A DNA stretch of 64,000 nucleotides from Burkholderia stabilis (GTDB lineage Bacteria > Pseudomonadota > Gammaproteobacteria > Burkholderiales > Burkholderiaceae): assembly GCF_001742165.1 (NCBI RefSeq), contig NZ_CP016443.1, forward strand, positions 558,001 through 622,000. Reading direction: 5' to 3'. Positions 45,380 to 54,521 of this stretch are shown here, in pieces. Below the pieces are notes generated by a model that was given only the letters and a program-made list of their open reading frames with translations, ran no database searches and was not told the origin of the DNA. Made by a program: the position numbers and the translations under genes. Numbering within the stretch: the first letter of the stretch is position 1; every line of letters starts with the position of its first letter.

Positions 45380-45559
45380 ATGCACCGAACAGCTCTGGTG
45401 ACATTGAACATGCGAGAACTCGACCGATTCAAGGTCATACAGGACGTGGCGGACGACAGATTGAACGGCTGGTCGCCCGGTATCGTGCTGCTGGCCCGGG
45501 CCAGGCTGGTTTCACAGCGCCGTGACCAGCCGATCAATCGACAGTTCAAACGCTGGTAA
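45380..45559 (+). pseudogene. Remnant of an ISNCY-type transposase
   Basis: The fragment reads MHRTALVTLNMRELDRFKVIQDVAD, the start of ISNCY/IS1202-group transposases (from memory), then shifts frame to GRQIERLVARYRAAGP, and again to LVSQRRDQPINRQF. All three pieces belong to the N-terminal helix-turn-helix region of one transposase, but about 15 codons between the first two are missing and the rest of the gene is gone. It ends inside the 3' end of the OYE gene. This is a dead IS fragment marking a past rearrangement at the island border. Confidence 0.7.
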
Positions 45560-46673
45560 GCATCGCATCTCGGTCGAATGCTCGAATCTCGGCGAGGCGA
45601 TTCTCCCGAACCTTGCTCGGCCAATCCGGATCTGCCAGCAGCGGCCGACCGAGCGCGACGAGGTCGACCTCTTCCCGGCGCAATTGATTCTCGACCGGAT
45701 CGAGATCGGCCAGCTCCGCGCGCGGATCCTCGGCGCCGCGGAGTTGCGCGATCGCATAGGCCTTGTTCAATGCGACGCTGCCGACGCAGACGACCGGCTT
45801 GCCACTCAGGCGCCGCGTCCACACGGCCAGGCTGTCGGGTGAGCCGGGAAAGGCCGGATCGAGATATCGGCGCGTACTGACATGAAAGATATCGACGCCA
45901 GCCTCGACGAGCGGCAGAAGAATCTGTTCGAGATCCGCAGGCGAATGCGCGATTCTCGCGTCATAGTCCCTGATCTTCCATTGCGAGAAACGGAACATCA
46001 CGGGAAAGTCGATGCTCGTCGCGCGCTTGACGGCACGCACGATCTCGCTGGCGAGACGGGTGCGATTGGCGATATTGCCGCCGTATGCATCGGTTCGCCG
46101 GTTGGTCGTGTCCCACAGGAACTGGTCGATGAGGTATTCGTGCGCGCCGTGAATCTCGACGCCGTCGAAGCCGATACGCCGTGCATCGGCGGCGGCTCGG
46201 GCGTAGGAAGCCACGATTTCGGCGATTTCCGCGTCATCGAGCGCCTCGACCACGGTCACGCCGTTGTCGACCACGGTCATCGGCCCTACCCCCGGCACGG
46301 ATCGATCAGGCTCCGCACCCGGCCGACGAATGGCGCCAACGTGCCAGAGTTGCGGCACGATGCACGCGCCGGCGTCGTGCACCGCCTCGACCACCCGTGC
46401 CCACCCCGCAAGCGCGGCCTCACCAAAAAAGGCCGGAACATTCGCATAGCCATTGGCCGCCGGATGGTCGATGTAGGTGCCTTCGGTCACGATGAGCCCG
46501 ACCCCACCTTGCGCGCGGCGGCGGTAATAATCGGCAACATCCTGCCCGGGAATGCCGCCTGGCGAGCGGTTCCGCGTCATGGGCGCCATGACGATGCGGT
46601 TGCGCAATGTCGTGCGGCCGAACGGGAACGAGCGAAAAAAAGGAGCGTGCGGTGAAGCCGATTGTTCTGTCAT
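45546..46673 (-). CDS. NADH:flavin oxidoreductase (Old Yellow Enzyme family, NemA/XenA-like)
   Basis: A 375-aa FMN enzyme. It starts FRSFPFGRTTLRNRIVMAPM, then has PQLWHVGAIRRP, GFDGVEIHGAHEYLIDQFL and NRRTDAYGGNIANRTRL, with HG/H residues for substrate binding. OYEs reduce activated C=C bonds such as enones, quinones or nitro esters. GAGGA precedes ATG 46673; the frame is open earlier. It is the last gene of a minus-strand run (hotdog, double-EthD, class II DAHP synthase, exporter, OYE) and thus a possible tailoring reductase. The IS remnant touches its 3' end. Confidence 0.88.
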   Translation of the reverse strand: MTEQSASPHAPFFRSFPFGRTTLRNRIVMAPMTRNRSPGGIPGQDVADYYRRRAQGGVGLIVTEGTYIDHPAANGYANVPAFFGEAALAGWARVVEAVHDAGACIVPQLWHVGAIRRPGAEPDRSVPGVGPMTVVDNGVTVVEALDDAEIAEIVASYARAAADARRIGFDGVEIHGAHEYLIDQFLWDTTNRRTDAYGGNIANRTRLASEIVRAVKRATSIDFPVMFRFSQWKIRDYDARIAHSPADLEQILLPLVEAGVDIFHVSTRRYLDPAFPGSPDSLAVWTRRLSGKPVVCVGSVALNKAYAIAQLRGAEDPRAELADLDPVENQLRREEVDLVALGRPLLADPDWPSKVRENRLAEIRAFDRDAMLTSV

Positions 46674-46833
46674 GGAGTCCTCGGATCGATAGTCGGACGT
46701 CGGGTATGCGCGATCGATGCATGGCATCGGTTCCCGCGGTGAAACCGGCGGCGACACGTCGGTAATCGAACGATCGTCGTCGGGTCGTTCAATGCACGCC
46801 GGAATGGCGCCACGTGTTTCCTTCGAGCCCTGG

Positions 46834-48396
46834 TCATCCATCGAGGCCCGACTTCGACGCCCGCATCGACAACTCGACGGGCGCCGGCCTGCGCAGCGTC
46901 AGCCAGAGAACCCATGCCGAGATGAGCGCCAGGATCGCGATAGCCGACAGCACCGTCTTCAGCGCTGCCGCATAGGCATTGACGGACGCGGTAACCCATA
47001 CTTCGCGGACGACCGGAGACAGGCCGCGTAATGGCTCGCCCATGTTTCCCGAGGTGATCGAATTGGTCAGAGCGGCAGCGGATTCGGTGCCGATGGCGGG
47101 CACGCTCGCGAGCGATGCATGCGTCAGGCCGATCAATGCCGCGCCGATGACGGCGATCGCGATGGCCTCGCCGGTGACGCGCATGGTGGAGAAAATTCCG
47201 GCCGCCATCCCCGCCCGCTCCTTCGGTATTGCGTTCATCGCCAGGCTGTCCATCAGCCCCCAGGGCACGCCATTGCCGATCCCGATCACGAGCATCGGCA
47301 ACGCGACGTCGACGAAAGCACTGCCCGGCGTCAATCTCGACAATCCGAATACCCCGACGGCGGCCAAAGCCAGGCCTGCGCTGCACAGGCTCGCCGGGGA
47401 GAAATGTTTCGACAGGACGCCGGACAGGAACGGCACGACGAGCATGGGTGCGGTCAATGGCAGGATGGCGAGCCCCGCATGGAATGCGTCGTAGCCCTTG
47501 ATGCCGATGAACCAGATCGGCAAATAGACGAGCAGCGCGATGAAACTGAAGCCCGTGACGACCGGCAGCAGCAACACCCCGAGAAAGCGGGCATGCCGGA
47601 ACAGCGACAAATCGAGCATCGGGGCCCGGATACGCAATTCGACGGCGACGAATAGCAGCAGCAGCAGGCACCCGACACCCAACAATCCGACCGTGATGCC
47701 GCTGCCCCAGCCGAAATGCGGACCCTGGACAATACTGAAGATGATCACCGCCAGCGCAGCCGTGAAGGTGATCGTCCCGGCCAGATCGACGCCACGGGCG
47801 TCGGGATTGCGCGATTCCTCGAGGTTGTTGAACACGACAACGAGAATCAACAAGGACGCAATGGCAATTGCCAGAAACAGTGCCCGCCATCCCCAGGTGC
47901 TGACGATGATGCCGGTTGTCAGCGGGCCGAACGCGAGGCCGATCCCGAAGGACGTGCCGAGCAAGCTGAACGCGCGGGTACGCGCGTGGCCTTCGAATGC
48001 CTGCGTGATGAGAGACGCGCCGGCGGTCAACGTCAGCGCCCCGCCGATTCCCTCGATGGCGCGGAGTGCAATCAGGATTGTCAGACTCGGCGTGAACACG
48101 ATCAACAGGGACGTCAGCAAGAACAGCACCAACCCGAAGAGAAAGCATCGCTTGCGGCCGACCTGGTCGGCCAGCGCTCCGCCCGCCATCACGAGGCTGC
48201 CGAATGCGACGTTGTATGCGTTGACGATCCAGCTCAACGTGAAGACATCTCCGGGAAGATGACGTGCGATATCAGGTAGCGCGATCGCAGGCCCGGAGAA
48301 AACGATCGGAATCAGAATGCCCGATGCGCAGATGCTCGCCAGCACAATATGGCGATGCGCATCGGCGTCCGGTCGACCTGAACTGGCGTACTTCAT
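46834..48396 (-). CDS. DHA2 family (14-TM) MFS exporter
   Basis: Inner-membrane drug/metabolite:H+ antiporter, 520 aa with about 14 hydrophobic helices. The motif GGALADQVGRKRCFLFG between helices 2 and 3 and LLGTSFGIGLAFGPLTTG (antiporter motif C) in helix 5 place it with EmrB/QacA proteins. In a run with a DAHP synthase paralogue and tailoring enzymes it may export the cluster product or protect against it. ATG 48396 has AGGA upstream; the frame also opens at 48432. A short palindrome ATATCGATAT lies at 48478-48487, about 80 bases upstream. Confidence 0.9.
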   Translation of the reverse strand: MKYASSGRPDADAHRHIVLASICASGILIPIVFSGPAIALPDIARHLPGDVFTLSWIVNAYNVAFGSLVMAGGALADQVGRKRCFLFGLVLFLLTSLLIVFTPSLTILIALRAIEGIGGALTLTAGASLITQAFEGHARTRAFSLLGTSFGIGLAFGPLTTGIIVSTWGWRALFLAIAIASLLILVVVFNNLEESRNPDARGVDLAGTITFTAALAVIIFSIVQGPHFGWGSGITVGLLGVGCLLLLLFVAVELRIRAPMLDLSLFRHARFLGVLLLPVVTGFSFIALLVYLPIWFIGIKGYDAFHAGLAILPLTAPMLVVPFLSGVLSKHFSPASLCSAGLALAAVGVFGLSRLTPGSAFVDVALPMLVIGIGNGVPWGLMDSLAMNAIPKERAGMAAGIFSTMRVTGEAIAIAVIGAALIGLTHASLASVPAIGTESAAALTNSITSGNMGEPLRGLSPVVREVWVTASVNAYAAALKTVLSAIAILALISAWVLWLTLRRPAPVELSMRASKSGLDG

Positions 48397-48544
48397 CGGA
48401 AACGAATCCTTGCTGAATAGATGAACCACCACCGAGGTCGGCCATCATCGGATACACGCGCTTATATTCAGGAGACCATATCGATATCGTCGGTCGAGTA
48501 AAGCGGGCGTTTTCCGGAAAATCGTCAACCTGGTGGCAGTCGCG

Positions 48545-49930
48545 TCATGCGACCGCTTCGGCGCGCGTGTCGTCAGGCAGATCGTGTCGGGCCGACAGCT
48601 TTTCGGAAACCAGGAATGCCAATTCCAGCGCCTGGGATCCATTCAGCCGCGGATCGCAATGCGTGTGGTAGCGCTCGCAAAGCTGATCGTCGTTGATACG
48701 CTGGCCGCCTCCGGTACATTCGGTCACGTCGGTCCCGGTCATTTCCAGATGCAAGCCGCCCGCGTGCGTGCCTTCTGCACGATGCACATCGAAAAACTGC
48801 TCAACCTCACGCAGAATGTTCTCGAATCGTCGCGTCTTGTATCCCGATGCCGACTTGATCGTATTGCCATGCATCGGATCGATCGACCATATGACTTCGC
48901 GGCCCTCTTTCCGCGTCAGTCGCAACAGGCGTGGCAGCCGCTCCGCCAGCGTGTCCGCCCCCATCCGGGCAATCAGCGTGAGCCGGCCCGGCTCGTTGTC
49001 GGGATTGAGCACGTCAATGAGTTTCAGCAGATCGTCCGGCTCGATCGTCGGCCCGCATTTCAGTCCGATCGGATTCGCCACGCCCTTGAGAAACTCGACG
49101 TGCGCGTCGTCGGCGCCGCGGGTTCGTTCACCGATCCACAGCATATGCGCGGAGCAGTCGTACCAGTCGCGTGTCAGCGCATCCTGCCGCGTCAACGCTT
49201 CCTCGTAATGCAGCAGCAACGCATCGTGGCTCGTGTAGAGATCGGTCTCGCGAAGCGATTGCACGTCATCCGGCGACACGCCGCAAGCGTTCATGAAACG
49301 GAGCGCCTGCACGATCCGGCACGCGATCTGCCGATAGCGCGCCCCCTGGGGGGCCGTGGCCACGAAACCCTCGTTCCATTTCTGGACATGGCGCAGATCG
49401 GCGAACCCGCCGTGGCTCAGCGCACGCAGCAGATTGAGGGTTGCCGCTGCCTGGTTGTACGCCTTCAGCACGCGTTCCGGATCCGGGCGCCGTGCCGCCT
49501 CGCTGAACTCGATGCCGTTGATGATATCGCCGCGATAACTCGGCAACGTGACGCCATCGATCGTTTCGTCGGGCTCGCTGCGCGGCTTCGCGAACTGCCC
49601 CGCGATCCGCCCTATCTTGACGATCGGTACGCCGGTGCTGAACGCGAGCACGGTCGACATCTGCAGAAACACCCGGAGCAGATCGCGCACCGCATTCGGA
49701 TGAAACTCGGCAAAGGATTCCGCGCAATCGCCGCCCTGAAGCAGAAATGCCTTTCCGTGCGCGACGTCAGCGAGTTGTATCTTGAGACGGCGAATCTCCG
49801 ACGCAAGCACGAGCGGCGGTAATTGCCGCAGCCGGTCTTCCGAATCCTTCAGCTTGACGGTGTCGGGATAGTCCGGCACCTGACGAATCGTTCGCGCTCG
49901 CCAGGACGACGGAGACCATTCACACGTCAT
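48545..49930 (-). CDS. Class II 3-deoxy-D-arabino-heptulosonate 7-phosphate (DAHP) synthase
   Basis: The enzyme joins PEP and erythrose 4-phosphate, the first shikimate step. 461 aa from ATG 49930, the usual class II length (PhzC, plant and mycobacterial AroG). Motifs: EWSPSSWR at the start, [11 protein letters not shown] (metal Cys), [36 protein letters not shown] and ECTGGGQRI. An in-frame GTG at 50092 with good GGAG spacing would add 54 residues of no known domain. In phenazine and other clusters, class II copies are feedback-free and supply extra chorismate; together with exporter and tailoring genes here this suggests secondary metabolism (inference). Confidence 0.9.
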   Translation of the reverse strand: MTCEWSPSSWRARTIRQVPDYPDTVKLKDSEDRLRQLPPLVLASEIRRLKIQLADVAHGKAFLLQGGDCAESFAEFHPNAVRDLLRVFLQMSTVLAFSTGVPIVKIGRIAGQFAKPRSEPDETIDGVTLPSYRGDIINGIEFSEAARRPDPERVLKAYNQAAATLNLLRALSHGGFADLRHVQKWNEGFVATAPQGARYRQIACRIVQALRFMNACGVSPDDVQSLRETDLYTSHDALLLHYEEALTRQDALTRDWYDCSAHMLWIGERTRGADDAHVEFLKGVANPIGLKCGPTIEPDDLLKLIDVLNPDNEPGRLTLIARMGADTLAERLPRLLRLTRKEGREVIWSIDPMHGNTIKSASGYKTRRFENILREVEQFFDVHRAEGTHAGGLHLEMTGTDVTECTGGGQRINDDQLCERYHTHCDPRLNGSQALELAFLVSEKLSARHDLPDDTRAEAVA

Positions 49931-50180
49931 GACGATCCCCGTCAACTCGCCCAAATCCGCGCGCTGCGGAATGCCCGCACCGGATTCGTCGAGCGGCTGG
50001 CGCTCGCTGCCGCGCGATCGCGTGCCCGCCGATTCGGCCCGATACATGGGTGCTCGCGCACCGGTCAGTACATCGTAGTCGTAGTGATCCACATCTAACT
50101 CCGAGAAGCGTTAGTCAGGCGCCCGCGCACTTAGTGGCGGGATCGTCGTCTCACTCCATCGTCGCCTGTCGGACGTATTG

Positions 50181-51218
50181 TCATGAATGCACTGAATCGC
50201 TATTCGATCGGGGCCACGTCGAGGTTTCCGGGAAAATCTGATTGACAACCTGATACGCGACACCTGACCAATACTCGATGCCATCGCTCGCCAGAAGCGC
50301 CGCTTCTTCGTCGGCCAGACGCGCCACGCCCGGATCGAGCAGAAAATCCTCGAGATCGTTGATCGACGCGAACGCCTGGATCGACACGCCGTCGATCGTA
50401 TGCCCGACCGGGTGGAAAAGCGGATGCCCTGCTTCGGTGGGACCGATGTTGTGCAGTTGAACGTATCGCTTCACGTAGCGGCTCGTCGCCGGCTGCTGGA
50501 GCACCAGCGGTGCATACTGGTTCAGCCAGGCGTCGTGGAATTCGGCGCGCGACAGATTCGCCTTTCGCTTGACGACCTTGACGAGAAGAATCGGATCGCG
50601 TTGCGTCGCACTCGGCACAATGATGTGCTGCGTCGCCACCACCGGACACAGTTCGCGAAAAATGGCCTGATCCTCGGGCATGATCTTGGCCGCGATTTCC
50701 GGCTGGCTAAAGACGGCCTTGATTCCGTCAGCGTTTTCGAAGCCCAGGTAAGCGATGCCGTCCCACTGGGGACGACGGTATTCCGGAACATGCCCGATGA
50801 CCGTATCGAATAGCTGGCCTCGCGCATCGACGGGCGCCGCGTAGGGCAGCGGCGAGCCGCTCGACGGGCCGGCCGGCAGTCGATGAATCTGGTCGTAGCG
50901 CAGCAACTGCTGGATGCCGCCGTCTTCCGGCGGTTGCGCATAGACGAACCGCGGGCCATGCACTTTTCGCCAATACTCCGTCCACTTCTCGAACGCGATA
51001 TTGGCGTTGTTTTCGAACGCGTTGGGCGTCGTGGCGGGATCCTTGATCAATTCCCCCGTTGTGTCCAGCAGCAGATTGGGATCCCTGCGACGTTCGCTCA
51101 ACGGCGTATTGTCCGCTCGCGATAACAGCGTACAAACGACGGTCAGCGGCGTCGAATACGAGCGAAACGACTTCAGATAAGGCGGGCGAAACTGGCGTTC
51201 TGCGGAAATGTTGGACAC
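50181..51218 (-). CDS. Tandem EthD domain protein
   Basis: A 345-aa protein made of two dimeric alpha-beta barrel repeats. The first (about 20-200) contains FEKWTEYWRKVHGPRF; the second (about 205-330) has LLVKVVKRKANLSRAEFHDA, then WLNQYAPLVLQQPATSRYVK. EthD-type domains occur in ether degradation and in fungal and bacterial polyketide decarboxylases or dehydratases. The internal duplication replaces the usual homodimer. The start is GTG 51218 with AGGAG six bases upstream. It lies between the hotdog gene and the DAHP synthase, same strand, gaps of about 90-250 bases. Confidence 0.8.
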   Translation of the reverse strand: MSNISAERQFRPPYLKSFRSYSTPLTVVCTLLSRADNTPLSERRRDPNLLLDTTGELIKDPATTPNAFENNANIAFEKWTEYWRKVHGPRFVYAQPPEDGGIQQLLRYDQIHRLPAGPSSGSPLPYAAPVDARGQLFDTVIGHVPEYRRPQWDGIAYLGFENADGIKAVFSQPEIAAKIMPEDQAIFRELCPVVATQHIIVPSATQRDPILLVKVVKRKANLSRAEFHDAWLNQYAPLVLQQPATSRYVKRYVQLHNIGPTEAGHPLFHPVGHTIDGVSIQAFASINDLEDFLLDPGVARLADEEAALLASDGIEYWSGVAYQVVNQIFPETSTWPRSNSDSVHS

Positions 51219-51304
51219 AGCGCACTCCTATCCTGCGAGTTGGTTGGATTTTATTTGCCCTGATACGATCTCTATCGGCCGGCAGCCCGCTCGATCCGAT
51301 CGCG

Positions 51305-51793
51305 TCATGCAGGGACGGCAAACCGCGACCAGAAGATTTCCTCCGCGCAGACTTCGGGCCCGGGGTCCACCTGGCTTGCCGGATAGACAACCGCCTTCGC
51401 GGATCCGGACAGCACAACCGAGCCGTCTGGCAACGACGCGCGCCCGTTCAGGCGAACGATGTCCCCCTTCAGGCCGAAGTGCGGCTCGATCGCGCCGATC
51501 CGCCATTCGAGCAAGCACGTCGTGGCGGGCCACGCGGCAACGTCCCGCAAATCGATTGCAAACGACAACAGGGTGCCGACGCCACGCTCGGCCACGAACG
51601 AGAAAAGCAATGCCGAGAACGCCGAGCTCACTGTCTGCAATCCTGACGAACCATGCGACGTGGCGCAGAACGCCGTGTCACCGCGCATCATCGGGTTCGC
51701 GTGAACGTCGATCGAGACGATTCGTTCGCTCGCGTCGCCCAGTGCGACTCTCTCCACGCGTCGCTCGCCGGCTGAATGGCTGATGTGCTCCAT
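51305..51793 (-). CDS. Hotdog-fold protein (acyl dehydratase or thioesterase-like)
   Basis: A 162-aa protein. The pattern of a long helix followed by strands (LFSFVAERGVGTLLSFAIDL, then GDIVRLNGRASLPDGSVVLSG and SAKAVVYP) fits a hotdog fold of the MaoC/FabZ type, but I see no certain catalytic pair. A role in loading or releasing an acyl-CoA or polyketide intermediate is plausible. GGGAG lies five bases before ATG 51793. It is the first gene of the minus-strand run and faces the MarR gene across a 497-base gap with operator-like dyads. Confidence 0.6.
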   Translation of the reverse strand: MEHISHSAGERRVERVALGDASERIVSIDVHANPMMRGDTAFCATSHGSSGLQTVSSAFSALLFSFVAERGVGTLLSFAIDLRDVAAWPATTCLLEWRIGAIEPHFGLKGDIVRLNGRASLPDGSVVLSGSAKAVVYPASQVDPGPEVCAEEIFWSRFAVPA

Positions 51794-51860
51794 TGCTGCT
51801 CCCGTAAGCAGAACCCGAACGACGCCGAATACCCTTCACGCGTCCCGCACCGCACAAATG

Positions 51861-51908
51861 CATCTCATGCCAATAAGTCGCATGAGATGTATTATTCGCA
51901 GAATGCGA
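51861..51908. promoter_or_regulatory. Operator-like dyads in the MarR/hotdog divergent region
   Basis: CATCTCATGC (51861-51870) and GCATGAGATG (51880-51889) are perfect arms around 9 bases. Close by, TCGCA-GAA-TGCGA (51896-51908) is a second dyad. The gap 51794-52290 has no gene; a TATATT box near 52180 may serve the MarR gene. Confidence 0.5.
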
Positions 51909-52290
51909 CGCGTGTCAATGACAAATTACTGAATTCGCCCTCGCCTCATCCGGCCGGGCTCGCCACCGAACGATGCCGCTGCCCCGTCCGGACCACCTCC
52001 AGCGCAAGCCGGCGAATTCGCGTACCCTGCTTCGCAATGTGCCGGGAATATTGCGTGAATGTAGCGAAATTCACCCGAGGAACGCGAGGCGGCGAGCAAG
52101 CGAAAATGCGCGGGCCGCGAGTCAACCTAGTACATTCCACCAGACAACTGACGCTATCGTCGCCAAAACATGTGCTATATTGCGTCGATATGCGGGCACA
52201 CATCATCGGGCACCTGCCCGCCTTTGTCGCGATGTGCGGAACAATTACCCCGCACGCACCCGAGCTCCGTTCCCTATAGATGTCAATTTA

Positions 52291-52734
52291 ATGTCTTCCA
52301 GTCTGCTCTCCCTCGCCGAAGATACTTTTTGTCTGCGCCTTCAACGCGCAGCTCGCATGTGGCGCAAAGTTGCGGACATCGAACTGAGCAAGCTCAATCT
52401 TTCGGAAGCGACGTCGACTCCGCTGTGGCTCATCTACAAGCTCGGTGAAGGGCTTCGGCAACGCACACTTGCCGAGCACATCGGTCTCGAGGGCCATTCG
52501 CTGGTCCGGTTGCTCGACCAACTGGAAGAAGCCGGGCTGGTCGTACGTCGCGACGATGCGTCGGATCGCCGGGCCAAGACGCTCTACCTGACCGAAAGCG
52601 GCCGAAAGGTCGGCGAACAGATCGACTTGATGGTCAAGGGCATCAAAAGCAAGCTGCTGCAGAACGTGTCGACCGATCAGCTCGCGCTGGTCGACTCCGT
52701 CCTGAGCTCGATCGTCGCGTCAGCCGAAGCCTAG
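52291..52734 (+). CDS. MarR family regulator
   Basis: A 147-aa winged-helix regulator. LRQRTLAEHIGLEGHSLVRLLDQLEEAGLV is the recognition helix region and RRDDASDRRAKTLYLTESGRK the wing, both hallmarks. MarR proteins usually bind phenolic or CoA-linked aromatic ligands and repress adjacent divergent genes. It stands between the minus-strand run and the plus-strand carboxylase operon, so it is the likely local controller. Start at ATG 52291 because the conserved sequence begins there; the open frame starts earlier. Confidence 0.9.
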   Translation: MSSSLLSLAEDTFCLRLQRAARMWRKVADIELSKLNLSEATSTPLWLIYKLGEGLRQRTLAEHIGLEGHSLVRLLDQLEEAGLVVRRDDASDRRAKTLYLTESGRKVGEQIDLMVKGIKSKLLQNVSTDQLALVDSVLSSIVASAEA

Positions 52735-52861
52735 TCGCACTGCGGGCGCCTTCACGCGCCCTCCCGCCTCGCACCTCCGTCCTTTCCCTGTTTGCCCCCG
52801 GCGATCGCCCGCCGGCTCGGGCATGCCCCTTCCTCGTTTCGCATCGAATTAATTACGTACA

Positions 52862-52878
52862 TTGCGATTAGATCGCAA
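52862..52878. promoter_or_regulatory. Dyad upstream of the carboxylase operon
   Basis: TTGCGA-TTAGA-TCGCAA, perfect 6-base arms, in an AT-rich stretch 120 bases before the carboxyltransferase start. The size fits a MarR dimer site. It partly resembles the TCGCA/TGCGA dyad at 51896-51908. Confidence 0.5.
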
Positions 52879-52998
52879 ATGATTTACTCTCGTCGCTGAA
52901 GTTTTTCGCACCCGGTTTCCCCCTTCAATGCACCGTCGCTCGACAAGGCCTCGAGTGAGCGACGGTTGCGCATCGAACCACGTCTACGGAGCGATTCG

Positions 52999-54510
52999 AT
53001 GAGTGATGTTTCCGGACTTCAAGATCGTTCTCGAGAGCAGCAGGATCGCTTGACCGCCGTTCCCGGCATTGCATTCCAGCGCATCGCTGACTTGCTGGAT
53101 CCGGGCTCGTTTCATGAACTCGACGCGCAGGCCGAGCACGATTGCACGCACTTCGGTGCGGCGGCCCGCAAGCAGCCGGGCGACGGCATCGCCACGGGGC
53201 ACGGCACGATCGATCGGCGCCCCGTCCTCGTCTATGCGCATGACAGCAATTTTCTCGGCGGCAGTTCCAGCCGGATTCACGCGCTGAAGATCGGCAAGGT
53301 GCTCGACCTCGCGTTGCGCATCGGCGCCCCTGTCATTGCACTCAACCACTCATCGGGCTTGCGCATCCACGAAGGTGTCGATGCCGATTCGCAGTTCAGT
53401 CACGTGTTCTACAAAACCGTGTGCGCATCAGGTGTCGTCCCGCAGATTTCGCTGATCCTCGGCGACTGCATCGGCGGCGCGGCCTATGTCCCTGCCCTGA
53501 CCGACTTCGTCGTGATGGTCGATCAGGTATCCGCGCTCTTCCTGACGGGCCCTGCCGTGATTCGCCGCGCGACCGGCGAGGAAGTCACGAAGGAAGACAT
53601 CGGCGGCGGCCATCTGCACGCTGCCGAGACCGGCCTCGCGCACTTCCTGGTCGAATCGGTCGACGAAGCGCTGGCGCTCACGCGTGATCTCCTCTCCTAT
53701 CTGCCGCAGAACAACGCGTCGCGCGTGCCGCCGCTGCAGGGGCCGGCAACCTTGCCGCGAGCGCTGCCCGAACTCGACGACATCATCCCGGCCAGCAAGA
53801 CGCAGCCATTCGACGTGCGCCGCGCGATCGACGCGATTGTCGACGAAGCCTCGTTTCTCGAAGTGCATCGCCTGCATGCGCAGAACATCGTGGTCGGTTT
53901 CGCGCGGCTCGGTGGCGAGAGCATCGGAATCGTCGCGAGCCAGCCGGCATGGCTCGCGGGCTGCCTCGACATTCGCGCATCGGAGAAGGCGGCGCGTTTC
54001 GTCCGCACGTGCGACGCATTCGGCATCCCGATCCTGACGCTGCTCGACGTGCCGGGTTATCTGCCGGGCAAGCAGCAGGAACGCGCGAACGTGATCGGCT
54101 CGGGCGCCAAGCTCATGCATGCGTATTGCGAGGCGGTTGTCCCGAAGATCGCCGTGGTGCTACGCAAGGCCTATGGCGGCGCGTATCCGACGCTCGCCAA
54201 CCGGTCGGCAACGGACCTCATCTATGCCCTCCCCGCCGCCGAGATCTCGGTCATGGGCCCCGAAGCGGCCGTGGACGTGATCTTCCGCAAGGAACTCGCC
54301 GGCGCGGAAGATCCGGCCGCGCGACGCGACGTGCTGATCGACGAGTATCGCGACGCGCACGCGAGTGCGCATTACTCCGCGAGCCGCACGTATATCGAGG
54401 GGCTGGTGGAGCCTGCCAATCTACGCAATACGCTGATGGCGAGTCTCGGCCTGCTGCGAGACAAGATTCCGGCGCCACCGGTACGCCGTCATTCAAACAT
54501 CCAGCTATAG
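52999..54510 (+). CDS. Acyl-CoA carboxylase beta subunit (carboxyltransferase)
   Basis: A 503-aa carboxyltransferase of the propionyl/methylcrotonyl-CoA type. Crotonase-fold signatures: HGTIDRRPVLVYAHDSNFLGG (biotin half), GVVPQISLILGDCIGGAAYVPAL, then in the C-terminal half LDVPGYLPGKQQE and RKAYGGAYPTLANR. It moves the carboxyl group from carboxybiotin to an acyl-CoA; the exact acyl-CoA cannot be told from sequence. CGGAG precedes ATG 52999. It opens the plus-strand operon with an HMGR-like enzyme, a biotin carboxylase and a separate biotin carrier. Confidence 0.9.
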   Translation: MSDVSGLQDRSREQQDRLTAVPGIAFQRIADLLDPGSFHELDAQAEHDCTHFGAAARKQPGDGIATGHGTIDRRPVLVYAHDSNFLGGSSSRIHALKIGKVLDLALRIGAPVIALNHSSGLRIHEGVDADSQFSHVFYKTVCASGVVPQISLILGDCIGGAAYVPALTDFVVMVDQVSALFLTGPAVIRRATGEEVTKEDIGGGHLHAAETGLAHFLVESVDEALALTRDLLSYLPQNNASRVPPLQGPATLPRALPELDDIIPASKTQPFDVRRAIDAIVDEASFLEVHRLHAQNIVVGFARLGGESIGIVASQPAWLAGCLDIRASEKAARFVRTCDAFGIPILTLLDVPGYLPGKQQERANVIGSGAKLMHAYCEAVVPKIAVVLRKAYGGAYPTLANRSATDLIYALPAAEISVMGPEAAVDVIFRKELAGAEDPAARRDVLIDEYRDAHASAHYSASRTYIEGLVEPANLRNTLMASLGLLRDKIPAPPVRRHSNIQL

Positions 54511-54521
54511 GGGAAATCGGC

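Noticed and set aside
48510..48521. TTTTCCGGAAAA palindrome as a terminator or operator
   Set aside because: Short, at the edge of the DAHP synthase 3' end, with no T-run and no second copy; left as unassigned.
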